Positions 22,396 to 30,658 are shown, counted from the stretch's first letter. The stretch: 64,000 bases of DNA from Aquirufa beregesia (GCF_011090385.1 NZ_SEWW01000001.1:682001-746000); one strand, 5' to 3'. Numbers and translations are program-made. Notes: a model not told the origin generated them from the sequence alone.

Positions 22396-23314
22396 ATCAT
22401 TTATACTCTTTCTATTTATTTGTTTAGGTATTTCCTTGCAAATAAACGCCATTACGGTAGATTCTCTTGGCTTAAAAAAAGAAAACAATAAAACGTATAT
22501 CGTATTTAAAGTAGGTCCAAAACAGTCTTTGTTTTCCATACTTCGTCGCTATAATTTATCATTAACTGAATTCAAACAAGTTAATCCTGAAATTGCCATT
22601 CCCGTAAAAACGGGAGAATTGGTATTTCTTCCATTGCATTATTTAGAAGAAAGTCCGAGTATTCTTAAAACCATCGACAAACCTAATGAAACGAGTGTCA
22701 CACCTGCTGCCAATGAAAAAACAGTAGATGATGGAAATAAGTCGGACAAAGGAATTCACATCGTAGCTCGTCGACAAGGCCTTTTAACCATTGCCAATAT
22801 GCATCAGGTGACCATGGCTCAAATTAGAAAGTGGAATAATCTTACTTCTGATCGATTGCAAGAAGGTCAACGGTTGATTATTGTCGAACCAAGTGCCGCT
22901 ACCAGCATAGATAAGTCAAGCTTGTTACCTAACAAAACCGAGAAGGCCCCTGCTAGCACGGAGGCAAAGATTGATATGGCTTTACCGGCGGCAAAAGAAA
23001 ATGCCTCAACCAGCACAAGTCCAGAAAGTACTAGTCAAGAAGGTATTCGTAAAACGATTGAAACAGGAATTGCAGAACTAATTGATGTTCCAGATAATTC
23101 AGGAAAGTATTTGGCCTTGCATAAATCAGCGCCCATTGGAACGTTGGTTTTAGTGAAAAACCTTGCCAATAATCAAAGTATCTGGGTGAAGGTGATTGGA
23201 AGATTACCGAATACAGATAATAAGGTTATCATTAAATTGTCACCGAAGGCATTTGAACGATTAAATGCGGTAGATAAACGTATCCGAGCTGAAATTAGTT
23301 ATTTAGTTCAATAA
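22385..23314 (+). CDS. LysM protein with C-terminal RlpA-like barrel
   Basis: An exported 309-residue protein. A signal peptide covers about residues 1-22. LysM-type modules follow, roughly 40-95 (FSILRRYNLSLTEFKQVNPE) and 125-172 (GLLTIANMHQVTMAQIRKWN). A Ser/Thr/Pro/Ala linker comes next, then a C-terminal domain like the double-psi barrel of RlpA (KYLALHKSAPIGTLVLVKN, then SPKAFERLN). LysM binds peptidoglycan; the RlpA catalytic Asp/His pair is not evident, so a structural role is likely. The ATG at 22385 is preferred to a TTG nine bases upstream because it begins the signal peptide. Confidence 0.8.
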   Translation: MNFKSFILFLFICLGISLQINAITVDSLGLKKENNKTYIVFKVGPKQSLFSILRRYNLSLTEFKQVNPEIAIPVKTGELVFLPLHYLEESPSILKTIDKPNETSVTPAANEKTVDDGNKSDKGIHIVARRQGLLTIANMHQVTMAQIRKWNNLTSDRLQEGQRLIIVEPSAATSIDKSSLLPNKTEKAPASTEAKIDMALPAAKENASTSTSPESTSQEGIRKTIETGIAELIDVPDNSGKYLALHKSAPIGTLVLVKNLANNQSIWVKVIGRLPNTDNKVIIKLSPKAFERLNAVDKRIRAEISYLVQ

Positions 23315-23315
23315 G

Positions 23316-23480
23316 ATGGCAAAACGTAAAAGGCCCATTACTGCAGGAAATATCGTATTTGAGATATTTTTTATCTTATCCTACCCTTTCATTGCCGTAT
23401 TTTCTGTGTTAGTAACCACCATAGTTTGGATTTTCTCCTTACCCTCCAAAATCATTGCATTCTTTGGTTCAAAAAAATAG
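23316..23480 (+). CDS. Small membrane protein, 54 residues
   Basis: A short ORF fills the gap between the LysM gene (stop at 23314) and the gene at 23485. It starts one base after one stop and ends four bases before the next ATG. The protein opens with a basic MAKRKRP, then has a long hydrophobic stretch (about 13-51, room for one or two membrane spans) and ends in GSKK. The spacing, positive-inside ends and absence of any other gene argue that it is real. It is probably co-transcribed with its neighbours. I recognise no family. Confidence 0.7.
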   Translation: MAKRKRPITAGNIVFEIFFILSYPFIAVFSVLVTTIVWIFSLPSKIIAFFGSKK

Positions 23481-23484
23481 GAAG

Positions 23485-24267
23485 ATGCAGCAAGAGCTGG
23501 CTGAGCTACTGGATAAGAAAGTGGCCTTTTTCAATCATCCTAGATTCATTGAACATGACCCTATTTCCATCCCGCATTTATTTAGTAGAAAGCAGGACAT
23601 TGAGATTATGGGATTTTGGATTGCCATGTTAGCTTTGGGACAGCGAAAAACCATCTTGCAGAAAGGAAAAGAGTTGATTGATTTGATGGATGGAGCACCT
23701 TATGATTTTGTGCTGGGGCATCAGGTAAAAGATCTCAAACGATTTGAATCATTCAAACACCGAACCTTCAATAGTACGGACACGTTGTATTTTCTTTCTT
23801 TTTTCCAAAGACATTATCAACAACAATCAAGCCTTGAAACAGCCTTTACTCAAGGGGAATTTAATCTTGAAAACGAAAATATAGAACAAGCCTTGAATGG
23901 CTTTTATCGCTATTTTTTTGCATCTGAATGGACTCCAGAAAGAACGAAAAAACATGTGTCAGCTCCCCAGAAAAACTCGGCTTGTAAAAGATTATGTATG
24001 TTTTTGAGGTGGATGGTTAGGAAAGATCAAGCAGGAGTTGACTTTGGGATATGGTCACAAATTTCACCCAATCAATTAATTTGTCCATTGGATGTTCATT
24101 CCCAAAGAACAGCGGAAAAATTAGGCTTAGTTGCTGCGGGTCCCACCAATTGGAAGAAAGCCTTGGACTTAACTCGAGTTTTAAAACAATTTAATGTAAC
24201 AGATCCTGTGCAATATGATTTTGCTTTGTATGGTATGGGTATAGAAGATAAAACACTATGGAAATAA
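23485..24267 (+). CDS. TIGR02757/DUF2400 family protein
   Basis: A 260-residue protein of the family usually annotated TIGR02757 (DUF2400). Its most characteristic stretch is near residues 165-225: ACKRLCMFLRWMVRKD, then GVDFGIW, LICPLDVHSQRTAEKLGL and TNWKKALDLT. It resembles a helix-hairpin-helix DNA glycosylase fold, but no activity is established. The frame is open from a TTG at 23455, which would overlap the 54-residue ORF; the ATG at 23485 is used instead. It overlaps the next gene by ten bases. Confidence 0.82.
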   Translation: MQQELAELLDKKVAFFNHPRFIEHDPISIPHLFSRKQDIEIMGFWIAMLALGQRKTILQKGKELIDLMDGAPYDFVLGHQVKDLKRFESFKHRTFNSTDTLYFLSFFQRHYQQQSSLETAFTQGEFNLENENIEQALNGFYRYFFASEWTPERTKKHVSAPQKNSACKRLCMFLRWMVRKDQAGVDFGIWSQISPNQLICPLDVHSQRTAEKLGLVAAGPTNWKKALDLTRVLKQFNVTDPVQYDFALYGMGIEDKTLWK

Positions 24268-25217
24268 ACTTTTTCGATTCAGTGGATGGCCAAGTAATTC
24301 AACTTAGCAATCCTAAAACGAGAGAATCAGCAGAAATTTTACAAGATGTAGGAGGTGCATTAAAAAGCTTGCATCTACTTATACAAGGGAAAGTGGAAAA
24401 TATCATCGCGATTCCTCAGGCTAGTCAATTTTCCATCCATGAGAACGATTTGTATCCTAGTGCATTGCTCTGCCCATGGGTTAACCGAGTAAGAAATGGA
24501 AATTATTCCTTTTTAGGAAAAAACTACCAATTGCCCATTAATGAAAAGGCTCTAGGGAATGCGATTCATGGATTTTTGGCAAGAAAGAAATTTGAATTAG
24601 GAAAACAGGAAAGTACTGCGGAATATGCTCGAGTGGTTCTTTTTTATAAGTACTTAGGTGGTTATGAAGGCTACCCATTCCCTTTTCAATTTGAGTGGGA
24701 ATTCACGCTGTTTCAAGATGGTAAATTGGATGTTTCTATGAAATGTCTAAATACGGGAGAAAGCGACATGCCCTTTGCCTGTGGATGGCATCCATATTTT
24801 CAAATACCTGGAACCGACTTGGCTGATTACCATATTTTCTTTCAAGGAAAAAGTCGATTTTTGTCTGATTCACAAATGATTCCAATGAAAGAGGAAATAT
24901 TGGAAATGAAGAACGGTTTATCTTTTAGAACTCAACAAATTGACCATGTTTTTCGATTGAATCCATCAGATGTTCATGTGACTGAATTGGTAGACACAAA
25001 GCTAAAAAGGGCTTTATTTGTTCAGCAATCAAGTAAGTTATTTCCCTTTTTGGTGGTCTTTGCTCCTGGCAATGAGCAGTGCATTGCGATAGAACCCATG
25101 ACAGCCAATACGGATGCCATGAATACCCTAGATGGACTGATTCACTTAAAATCGAAAGATTTTTTTCAAGGAAATGTACAAATCTGGGTAGGAAATCCGT
25201 TAGAGCTCACAAGGTAG
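24258..25217 (+). CDS. Aldose 1-epimerase family protein
   Basis: A 319-residue galactose-mutarotase-fold protein. NRVRNGNYSFLGKNYQLP (about 75-92) and NAIHGFL (about 97-103) carry the substrate Arg and first His, and CGWHPYFQIP (about 173-182) carries the second catalytic His. Such proteins interconvert alpha and beta anomers of sugars or sugar phosphates; the exact sugar is not predictable. It starts inside the end of the preceding gene, which suggests coupled translation. Confidence 0.82.
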   Translation: MEINFFDSVDGQVIQLSNPKTRESAEILQDVGGALKSLHLLIQGKVENIIAIPQASQFSIHENDLYPSALLCPWVNRVRNGNYSFLGKNYQLPINEKALGNAIHGFLARKKFELGKQESTAEYARVVLFYKYLGGYEGYPFPFQFEWEFTLFQDGKLDVSMKCLNTGESDMPFACGWHPYFQIPGTDLADYHIFFQGKSRFLSDSQMIPMKEEILEMKNGLSFRTQQIDHVFRLNPSDVHVTELVDTKLKRALFVQQSSKLFPFLVVFAPGNEQCIAIEPMTANTDAMNTLDGLIHLKSKDFFQGNVQIWVGNPLELTR

Positions 25218-25243
25218 AACAATCATTTTTGTACATTTGTCTC

Positions 25244-26134
25244 ATGAAAGTCCATTTACTCCTAATTTTCGCTGGCATTTTTATTGCTTTTCAGTCGATG
25301 GGCTCGATGAAACCTGATAGCGTTATTCGAAAGTGGAAGCAGGAGTTTACTACGGGTATTAACCTGAATCAATCAAGCTTTAGTGATAATTGGAAAGGTG
25401 GGGGAACGAATACATTCGCCACGGGATGGTATTTAAACCATTCGGCTAGTGTACAAAATAATTCCTGGCGTTTAGCGAGTGACTTACAAATGCAAGTGGG
25501 TTTTTTACAAAATAGAACGCAAAGTTTACGTAAAAATGTGGACCGGATCTTTTATGAGTTTAAAGCGGGTTATCGGATTAGTCCAAAATGGGACTATTAC
25601 GGATCTACCAACTTTCAGACTCAATTTTTCCAAGGATTTGAATATAATAAAAAGAATAGTGCTGGGATTCCAGTCGATTCGATAACTTCTTCCATTTTCG
25701 CACCTGCCTATTTAACCACCTCTATGGGTTTTGAGTACCATCCTCAAAAGGCATTTTATACTCGATTTGGTATTGGTAGTTTACGTCAAACCTTTGTTTT
25801 GGATGAACGAATTTCTCGTGCTGGCCTATACGGTTTACAAAAACCAGGTGATAATATTCGTAACCAATTTGTATTCCAGTTTTTGGCCAACGTGGATAAA
25901 AACATTTTTGAGAATGTGAATTTAAAGGCTCGATATTCAGCCTTGATGGATTATTTCCGATTTGGCGTTTCGAATGGAATCGTACATCGATTTGATGCTA
26001 ATTTAACCATGAAAGTGAATAAATACTTGAGCACGAATGTACAAGCAGTTTTATTTCGAGATTATGACCAAGATCCCAATTGGCAGTTTTCTCAAATCCT
26101 TTCAATGGGATTGTTGTATAAAATAACGAAATAG
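25244..26134 (+). CDS. DUF3078 outer membrane beta-barrel protein
   Basis: A 296-residue exported protein, family DUF3078. A signal peptide covers roughly residues 1-23. The family landmark NLNQSSFSDNWKGGGTN follows and the rest alternates in amphipathic beta-strands typical of an outer membrane barrel, closing with GLLYKITK. The frame is open back to 25079, but the upstream part overlaps the epimerase gene in another frame and lacks a signal peptide; the ATG at 25244 restores it. Function is unknown. Confidence 0.85.
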   Translation: MKVHLLLIFAGIFIAFQSMGSMKPDSVIRKWKQEFTTGINLNQSSFSDNWKGGGTNTFATGWYLNHSASVQNNSWRLASDLQMQVGFLQNRTQSLRKNVDRIFYEFKAGYRISPKWDYYGSTNFQTQFFQGFEYNKKNSAGIPVDSITSSIFAPAYLTTSMGFEYHPQKAFYTRFGIGSLRQTFVLDERISRAGLYGLQKPGDNIRNQFVFQFLANVDKNIFENVNLKARYSALMDYFRFGVSNGIVHRFDANLTMKVNKYLSTNVQAVLFRDYDQDPNWQFSQILSMGLLYKITK

Positions 26135-26193
26135 GGATTAGACAGGGTGTAGAATGAAGAATTTGACTACAAATCTATACCCTAAACTAATAA

Positions 26194-27084
26194 CTATTTT
26201 TTGCGTTGTAAATAGCGATCATACAAGAGTTGGATAATTCCGTCCTTAAGTCCTAAGTCAGGCACAAAAATTTCATCACACTCTGCCGTTTTCATGGCAG
26301 CTAAATAGATTGAAGCAGCGGGAACAATGACATCTGCACGGTCTGTATTCAACCGTAATTTATGTACGCGCTCTTCGTAAGTAAACGAGGCCACATAATC
26401 AGAAATGCGCTGCAACTCACTGAATTGCATCATTTTAGACTCATTGACCTTTTCCGATATATTGTACAATTTGCTAATGTTACCCCCAGTTCCCACGGCA
26501 ATCATTTGTCCAGGAATTTCCATTTTTTGTTGGGTAATCCACTTTTGCATCTTTTCCCAATCGCCCTCTTTCTCTTTTCCTTCAAGCAAACGAACGGATC
26601 CTATTTTAAAGGATTTGGAGGCCAATTTCTGGCGATTTTGGTAAATATTTAATTCGGTAGAACCTCCACCTACATCGATATGTAAGTAGTTTTTCTTGGG
26701 ATGCAAAGATTGAACTACCACATCATTGATCAATTCGGCTTCTCTACTACCATCAATCACATTGATTTTCATATCCAAAATTTTATGAATACGTGTAATG
26801 ATATCTGAAGCATTGGAGGCTTCCCTCATGGCGGATGTAGCGCAAATGGCATAATCCTTTACTTCATGTAAATCCATGAGTAATTTATATGCATGCAATA
26901 ATTTAAAGATGCGGACTTCTGAATCAGGAGAAATGACCCCATCGATGAATACGTCGTGACCTAAACGTAAGGCAAAACGAACATATTCAATACGTTTAAA
27001 GCTAATGACTCCGTCATTTTCCAATACACTGGAAATTTGTAGTCGGGCAGCATTGGAACCGATATCAATAGCAGCAAATTTCAT
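26194..27084 (-). CDS. Ppx/GppA-family exopolyphosphatase
   Basis: A 296-residue actin-fold phosphatase. The first phosphate loop is IDIGSNAARL (5-14), and the second is HIDVGGGSTELN (about 135-146). MIAVGTGGNI gives the third glycine-rich segment. Members hydrolyse inorganic polyphosphate or pppGpp. This single-module form lacks the C-terminal domains of E. coli Ppx (about 510 residues), as usual for the phylum, and which substrate it prefers cannot be told. The start overlaps the stop of the IscA-like gene by four bases (ATGA). Confidence 0.85.
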   Translation of the reverse strand: MKFAAIDIGSNAARLQISSVLENDGVISFKRIEYVRFALRLGHDVFIDGVISPDSEVRIFKLLHAYKLLMDLHEVKDYAICATSAMREASNASDIITRIHKILDMKINVIDGSREAELINDVVVQSLHPKKNYLHIDVGGGSTELNIYQNRQKLASKSFKIGSVRLLEGKEKEGDWEKMQKWITQQKMEIPGQMIAVGTGGNISKLYNISEKVNESKMMQFSELQRISDYVASFTYEERVHKLRLNTDRADVIVPAASIYLAAMKTAECDEIFVPDLGLKDGIIQLLYDRYLQRKK

Positions 27085-27377
27085 AAAGTAGCGGGTTTAT
27101 GTAAATAAAAACCATTGGCACGGGCTTCAAAATCTATTTCTGTACCTAACACAAAAAGCAATTGTCGACGATCAATTAACAAAGGAATTTCATCAATCAC
27201 ATATTCTTCATCAAATTCTGTTTTGGAATCAAAACCTAAAACATAGGAACCGCCACAGGTCCCTCCTTTCATCCCAACACGAAGGAAAGGCTCTGGCATT
27301 TTACCTTCGTGAACTAAGGGTAGCAAATTTGCCTTGGCACTTTCAGTAAAACGAACAGGAGCATTTGGAATAGCCAT
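27081..27377 (-). CDS. IscA/HesB-like protein lacking C-terminal cysteines
   Basis: A 98-residue protein with the A-type Fe-S carrier fold: FTESAKANLLPL at the start, LRVGMKGGTCGGSYVLGFD (32-50), DRRQLLFVLGTEIDF and a final FEARANGFYLHKP. Canonical IscA binds iron or clusters with three cysteines, one near 35 and two in a C-terminal CGCG. Only Cys41 is present; the CGCG position reads as a non-cysteine tail. It may bind clusters as a dimer, or may have lost this role. It is translationally coupled to ppx. Confidence 0.8.
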   Translation of the reverse strand: MAIPNAPVRFTESAKANLLPLVHEGKMPEPFLRVGMKGGTCGGSYVLGFDSKTEFDEEYVIDEIPLLIDRRQLLFVLGTEIDFEARANGFYLHKPATL

Positions 27378-27399
27378 TGAAAAAAATGATTAGCAAAAC

Positions 27400-27415
27400 A
27401 AAATTAGCTAATTTT
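27400..27415. promoter_or_regulatory. AT-rich palindrome in the iscA-like/porX divergent gap
   Basis: AAAATTAGCTAATTTT is a perfect 16-bp palindrome, 23 bases upstream of the IscA-like gene and 101 bases upstream of porX. It could be an operator for either gene; its composition makes chance occurrence possible. Confidence 0.25.
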
Positions 27416-27515
27416 AGGTGACCAAAACCTAGATTGTTCATTTAACAAAAATTAAATTTTTGGCTGGACAATATTTATCACACAGATTGGTTTAGGAAGA
27501 ATAAAACAATGTTAT

Positions 27516-29081
27516 ATGACGTATTCGATACTTTGGGCTGACGACGAAATTGATTTATTAACCCCCTATATTCTTTTTCTGGAAAACAAGGGCTATCAAG
27601 TGACTACGGTGAATTCAGGAGCTGATGCTCTGGAATTGGTGGAAAAACAAAAATTTGATGTGCTATTTTTAGATGAGAATATGCCTGGCATGTCGGGTTT
27701 AGAAGTATTGATTTCCATCAAACAAATTAGACCGAATCTTCCTGTAATTATGATTACCAAATCAGAGGAAGAGGAACTCATGGAAGATGCGATTGGATCA
27801 AAAATTGCGGATTACTTAATTAAACCACTCAATCCCAATCAATTACTTCTTTCTGTTAAACGTATTTTTGACAAAAAACGACTGGAAGAGGAAAAGACCA
27901 ATATCAGTTACCAACAAGAGTTTAGGGCTTTATCCTTACAATATCAAGACCAATTGAGTGCTAAAGAGTGGGCAGATATCTACAAAAAATTACTGTATTG
28001 GGAACTTGAAATTGACAAAACGGAAAATAAGTCGATGGCGGAAGTTTTAAGTAGTCAAAAATCAGAAGCCAATGTCCATTTTAGTAAATTCATTGAGAAT
28101 TCATATGAAAACTGGCTCCAAAAACCCGATGCTGAGACACCCATACTTTCACATCTTATGATGCGAAAGTATGTCTTTCCTAAGCTGAAAGAGAAAAGCC
28201 CCCTATTCTTTATTTTGGTAGATAATTTACGTTTTGACCAGTGGAAAATATTGGAAGGATTTATACAAGAGTATTTCCAATTGGAACAGGAGGAGACGTA
28301 TTATTCTATCCTTCCTACTACAACGGCATACGCAAGAAATGCCATTTTTGCGGGTATGATGCCCTTAGAAATTCAAAAAAATTACCCCGATAAATGGATA
28401 TTTGATTTAGGCGATTCAGAAGATGAAGAAGGCTTTAATCAATACGAGGAATTCTTTTTACAAGAGCAATTGAAACGTTTAAGGATAAATGCCAAAGCAT
28501 CCTATCATAAAATCATTCATCAATACCAAGGCAAAAACTTGGTAGATAATTTCAGTAAATTATTGACTAATGACTTAAATGTGATTGTATACAATTTTGT
28601 CGATATGCTTTCCCATGCTAGAACTGATATGGCCATGATTAAAGAATTAGCACCGGATGAATCAGCTTATCGGAGCTTAACGGCTAGTTGGTTTTTGCAC
28701 TCTCCCCTTTTTGACCTATTAAAAAGAATTGCGGATAAGAAAGGTCGCGTGATTATCACCACCGACCATGGGATGATTCGGGTGCAAAATCCCATTAAAA
28801 TTGTGGGGGATAGATCGACGAATACCAATTTACGCTATAAGCAGGGGAAAAATTTGAATTGGGATAATACCAATAAAATGATGATATCGCGTAGACCAGA
28901 GCAATTATTCTTACCTAAACCGAATGTATCAACCACGTATGTGTTTAGTAAAGAGGATTATATGTTTGCATACCCAAACAATTACAATCACTATGTAAAT
29001 CACTACCGAAATACTTTTCAACATGGTGGTATTTCTTTGGAAGAATGCATCATACCTGTGGTATACCTGACTGGCAAGTAG
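27516..29081 (+). CDS. porX: PorX-type response regulator with PglZ domain
   Basis: Regulator of the type IX secretion system. The receiver domain (about 1-120) has the acidic pair Asp9/Asp10, phospho-acceptor Asp53 in LFLDENMPG and the conserved Lys in DYLIKPL. A linker leads to a PglZ/alkaline-phosphatase-like domain (about 220-521) with VDNLRFDQW, LPTTTAYARNAIFAG, TTDHGMIRV and FQHGGISLEE, which carry the metal ligands. In Porphyromonas, PorX is phosphorylated by PorY and works with an ECF sigma factor; its effector domain has phosphodiesterase activity. Neither partner is in this window. The 521-residue length matches the family. Confidence 0.93.
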   Translation: MTYSILWADDEIDLLTPYILFLENKGYQVTTVNSGADALELVEKQKFDVLFLDENMPGMSGLEVLISIKQIRPNLPVIMITKSEEEELMEDAIGSKIADYLIKPLNPNQLLLSVKRIFDKKRLEEEKTNISYQQEFRALSLQYQDQLSAKEWADIYKKLLYWELEIDKTENKSMAEVLSSQKSEANVHFSKFIENSYENWLQKPDAETPILSHLMMRKYVFPKLKEKSPLFFILVDNLRFDQWKILEGFIQEYFQLEQEETYYSILPTTTAYARNAIFAGMMPLEIQKNYPDKWIFDLGDSEDEEGFNQYEEFFLQEQLKRLRINAKASYHKIIHQYQGKNLVDNFSKLLTNDLNVIVYNFVDMLSHARTDMAMIKELAPDESAYRSLTASWFLHSPLFDLLKRIADKKGRVIITTDHGMIRVQNPIKIVGDRSTNTNLRYKQGKNLNWDNTNKMMISRRPEQLFLPKPNVSTTYVFSKEDYMFAYPNNYNHYVNHYRNTFQHGGISLEECIIPVVYLTGK

Positions 29082-29102
29082 AGCTGAAGCAGTGCTTCAG
29101 CT
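29082..29102. repeat. 21-bp palindrome with GAAGCAGTGCTTC core
   Basis: Ten-base arms (AGCTGAAGCA and TGCTTCAGCT) flank one G, directly at the porX stop codon. The same 13-base core occurs in the larger palindrome at 29116. It could act as a terminator-like hairpin between the convergent porX and ftsE genes. Confidence 0.75.
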
Positions 29103-29104
29103 AA

Positions 29105-29172
29105 ACGGGAAAGATGATAGCATATAGAGCCGAAGCAGTGCTTCGGCTCTATATGCTATCCACGGGAAAGAT
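29105..29172. repeat. 11-bp direct repeats flanking the palindrome
   Basis: ACGGGAAAGAT occurs at 29105-29115 and again at 29162-29172, immediately either side of the palindrome at 29116-29160. The right copy is inside ftsE (encoding IFPV on the minus strand) and the left copy is beyond its stop. This is the pattern expected from a duplicated target site or a local duplication. Confidence 0.65.
29116..29160. repeat. Perfect 45-bp palindrome overlapping the ftsE end
   Basis: Two 22-base arms are exactly complementary around one central G. The right arm encodes the final residues and stop codon of ftsE, so this element lies within and just beyond the gene. It shares the GAAGCAGTGCTTC core with the palindrome at 29082. 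Confidence 0.8.
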
Positions 29173-29820
29173 TTTCCCTGCTTCGCATTTTAGGAATTTG
29201 CCTGAAACTTGGCGCATGGTATTATAGTCATGACTAGCCATCAAAATAGCCGTTCCTTGTTGGTTCAATTGCTTAAACAATTGCATAATTTCTAAGGAGA
29301 CTTCTGGATCTAGATGCCCAGTAGGTTCATCCGCTAATAAAAGTACAGGATTATTCAATATAGCTCTGGCTATACAGATGCGTTGTTGCTCTCCTCCGGA
29401 AAGTCGATGTACACGTTTCTGAATCGCATTGCTCATTCCTACTTGAGCTAAAACTTGTTCTATTCTGAAACGAATTTCGTCTGGATTGGAATGTCCTGTG
29501 GCTTCCAAAACAAATGAAAGGTTCTTTTCGACATTACGATCTGTCAATAACTGAAAGTCTTGAAATACAAATCCTAGCTTACGACGTAGAAAAGGCACAT
29601 CACTACGTTTAATGTCGTTCAATGAATAACCTGCAACGTGGGCGACACCTAATTCAATGGGTAGTTCCGCATAAATGGAGCGAAATAGTGTACTTTTCCC
29701 ACTTCCTGTTTTGCCGATTAAATAGGCAAAATCTCCCTCATTCATCTCCAAATTGATATTTTGCAAGGTAGGGATACCATCTTGCAAAATAGTAACATTT
29801 TCAAAAGATAGAACGGCCAT
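29149..29820 (-). CDS. ftsE: FtsE-like ABC transporter ATPase
   Basis: ATPase of the cell-division FtsEX complex, which controls peptidoglycan hydrolases at the septum. Walker A is GKTGSGKS (36-43), the signature is LSGGEQQR, and Walker B is LLLADEPTGHLD, with a switch His in MASHD. No ftsX lies beside it; in Bacteroidota the two genes are often apart. The last residues (DSI) and the stop are supplied by the right arm of a 45-bp palindrome. The distal copy of the flanking direct repeat would instead end the protein at IFPV followed by TAG. Confidence 0.85.
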   Translation of the reverse strand: MAVLSFENVTILQDGIPTLQNINLEMNEGDFAYLIGKTGSGKSTLFRSIYAELPIELGVAHVAGYSLNDIKRSDVPFLRRKLGFVFQDFQLLTDRNVEKNLSFVLEATGHSNPDEIRFRIEQVLAQVGMSNAIQKRVHRLSGGEQQRICIARAILNNPVLLLADEPTGHLDPEVSLEIMQLFKQLNQQGTAILMASHDYNTMRQVSGKFLKCEAGKIFPVDSI

Positions 29821-29828
29821 AGGATTGC

Positions 29829-30488
29829 TTATTTATTCTTTGCTTTTTCATAATCAGCCAAGAAAGTAGCTAAACCGCTATCTGTCAATGGATGTTTTAA
29901 TAAAGCTAGAATAGCAGATAATGGACCAGTCATCACATCAGCACCTACTTCAGCGCAATTAATGATGTGCATCGGGTGACGAACAGAAGCGGCTAAAATT
30001 TCCGTTTCAAATTCATAGTTATCATAAATCAATCGAATTTGTTCGATTAATTGAATTCCGTCGTAAGAAATATCATCCAACCGTCCAATGAAAGGTGATA
30101 CATACGTGGCACCTGCCTTAGCAGCTAACAAAGCTTGTCCAGCTGAAAACACCAAAGTGCAATTGGTTTTAATACCATGATCAGAAAAATACTTGAGGGC
30201 TTTAACACCGTCTTTAATGATGGGTATTTTAACGACAATTTTCTCATCCAACTCTGCTAACTCTTCTCCTTCACGAATCATTCCTGCAAAATCTGTGGCA
30301 ATTACCTCAGCAGAAACATCTCCATCAACGATGTCACAAATAGCTTTATAATGCTTTAAAACCTGGTCTTTACCGCTGATGCCTTCTTTGGCCATCAAGG
30401 ATGGATTGGTCGTTACACCATCTAAAATACCTAGATCTTGTGCTTCTTTAATGTGCTCTAAATTAGCTGTATCAATAAAAAATTTCAT
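29829..30488 (-). CDS. Small transaldolase / fructose-6-phosphate aldolase family
   Basis: A 219-residue TIM-barrel transaldolase of the TalC/FSA subfamily. [16 protein letters not shown] opens the protein, [13 protein letters not shown] (about 26-38) follows, and the Schiff-base Lys lies in IVVKIPI (about 82-88). Members transfer dihydroxyacetone units between pentose-phosphate sugars, or cleave fructose 6-phosphate. The FSA-specific features cannot be separated from transaldolase by eye. The frame continues seven codons upstream, but the ATG at 30488 begins the conserved protein. The SRP RNA ends about 25 bases before it on the same strand. Confidence 0.9.
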   Translation of the reverse strand: MKFFIDTANLEHIKEAQDLGILDGVTTNPSLMAKEGISGKDQVLKHYKAICDIVDGDVSAEVIATDFAGMIREGEELAELDEKIVVKIPIIKDGVKALKYFSDHGIKTNCTLVFSAGQALLAAKAGATYVSPFIGRLDDISYDGIQLIEQIRLIYDNYEFETEILAASVRHPMHIINCAEVGADVMTGPLSAILALLKHPLTDSGLATFLADYEKAKNK

Positions 30489-30514
30489 GGGAAGAATTGG
30501 TTTAAACAAAAAAA

Positions 30515-30595
30515 TGGCAAATTCACCGCTACAACCAACTTACCCTTGCTTCGATCAAGACCTGGGGGATTCAGCGGGAGCTGGTAATTTGCCAT
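30515..30595 (-). ncRNA. ffs: Signal recognition particle RNA, small bacterial type
   Basis: Read on the minus strand, the closing stem TGGCAAATT pairs with AATTTGCCA. Inside lies the SRP core: CCCAGGTC, a short apical loop, then GAAGCAAGGG, which corresponds to the E. coli AGGTC...GAAGC core with the same 17-base spacing. A run of seven T follows the closing stem at 30508-30514, giving a built-in terminator. The RNA, about 81 nt, scaffolds Ffh for membrane protein targeting. The apical loop is not the usual GGAA. Confidence 0.82.
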
Positions 30596-30658
30596 TGCAA
30601 ATATAATAAAAAATGCCCCTTTTTTCAAAATACATACCGATATTTTAGCGCCAGGCAT

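Noticed and set aside
25232-25239. TACATTTG, a perfect match to TAnnTTTG, before the DUF3078 gene
   Set aside because: It ends only four bases before the start codon, so it would give a leaderless transcript. It probably arises by chance in AT-rich sequence or the gene is read from the upstream operon.
26135-26193. Terminator between the DUF3078 and ppx genes
   Set aside because: Only a weak, interrupted complementarity (AGGGT...ACCCT) was found, with no T run.
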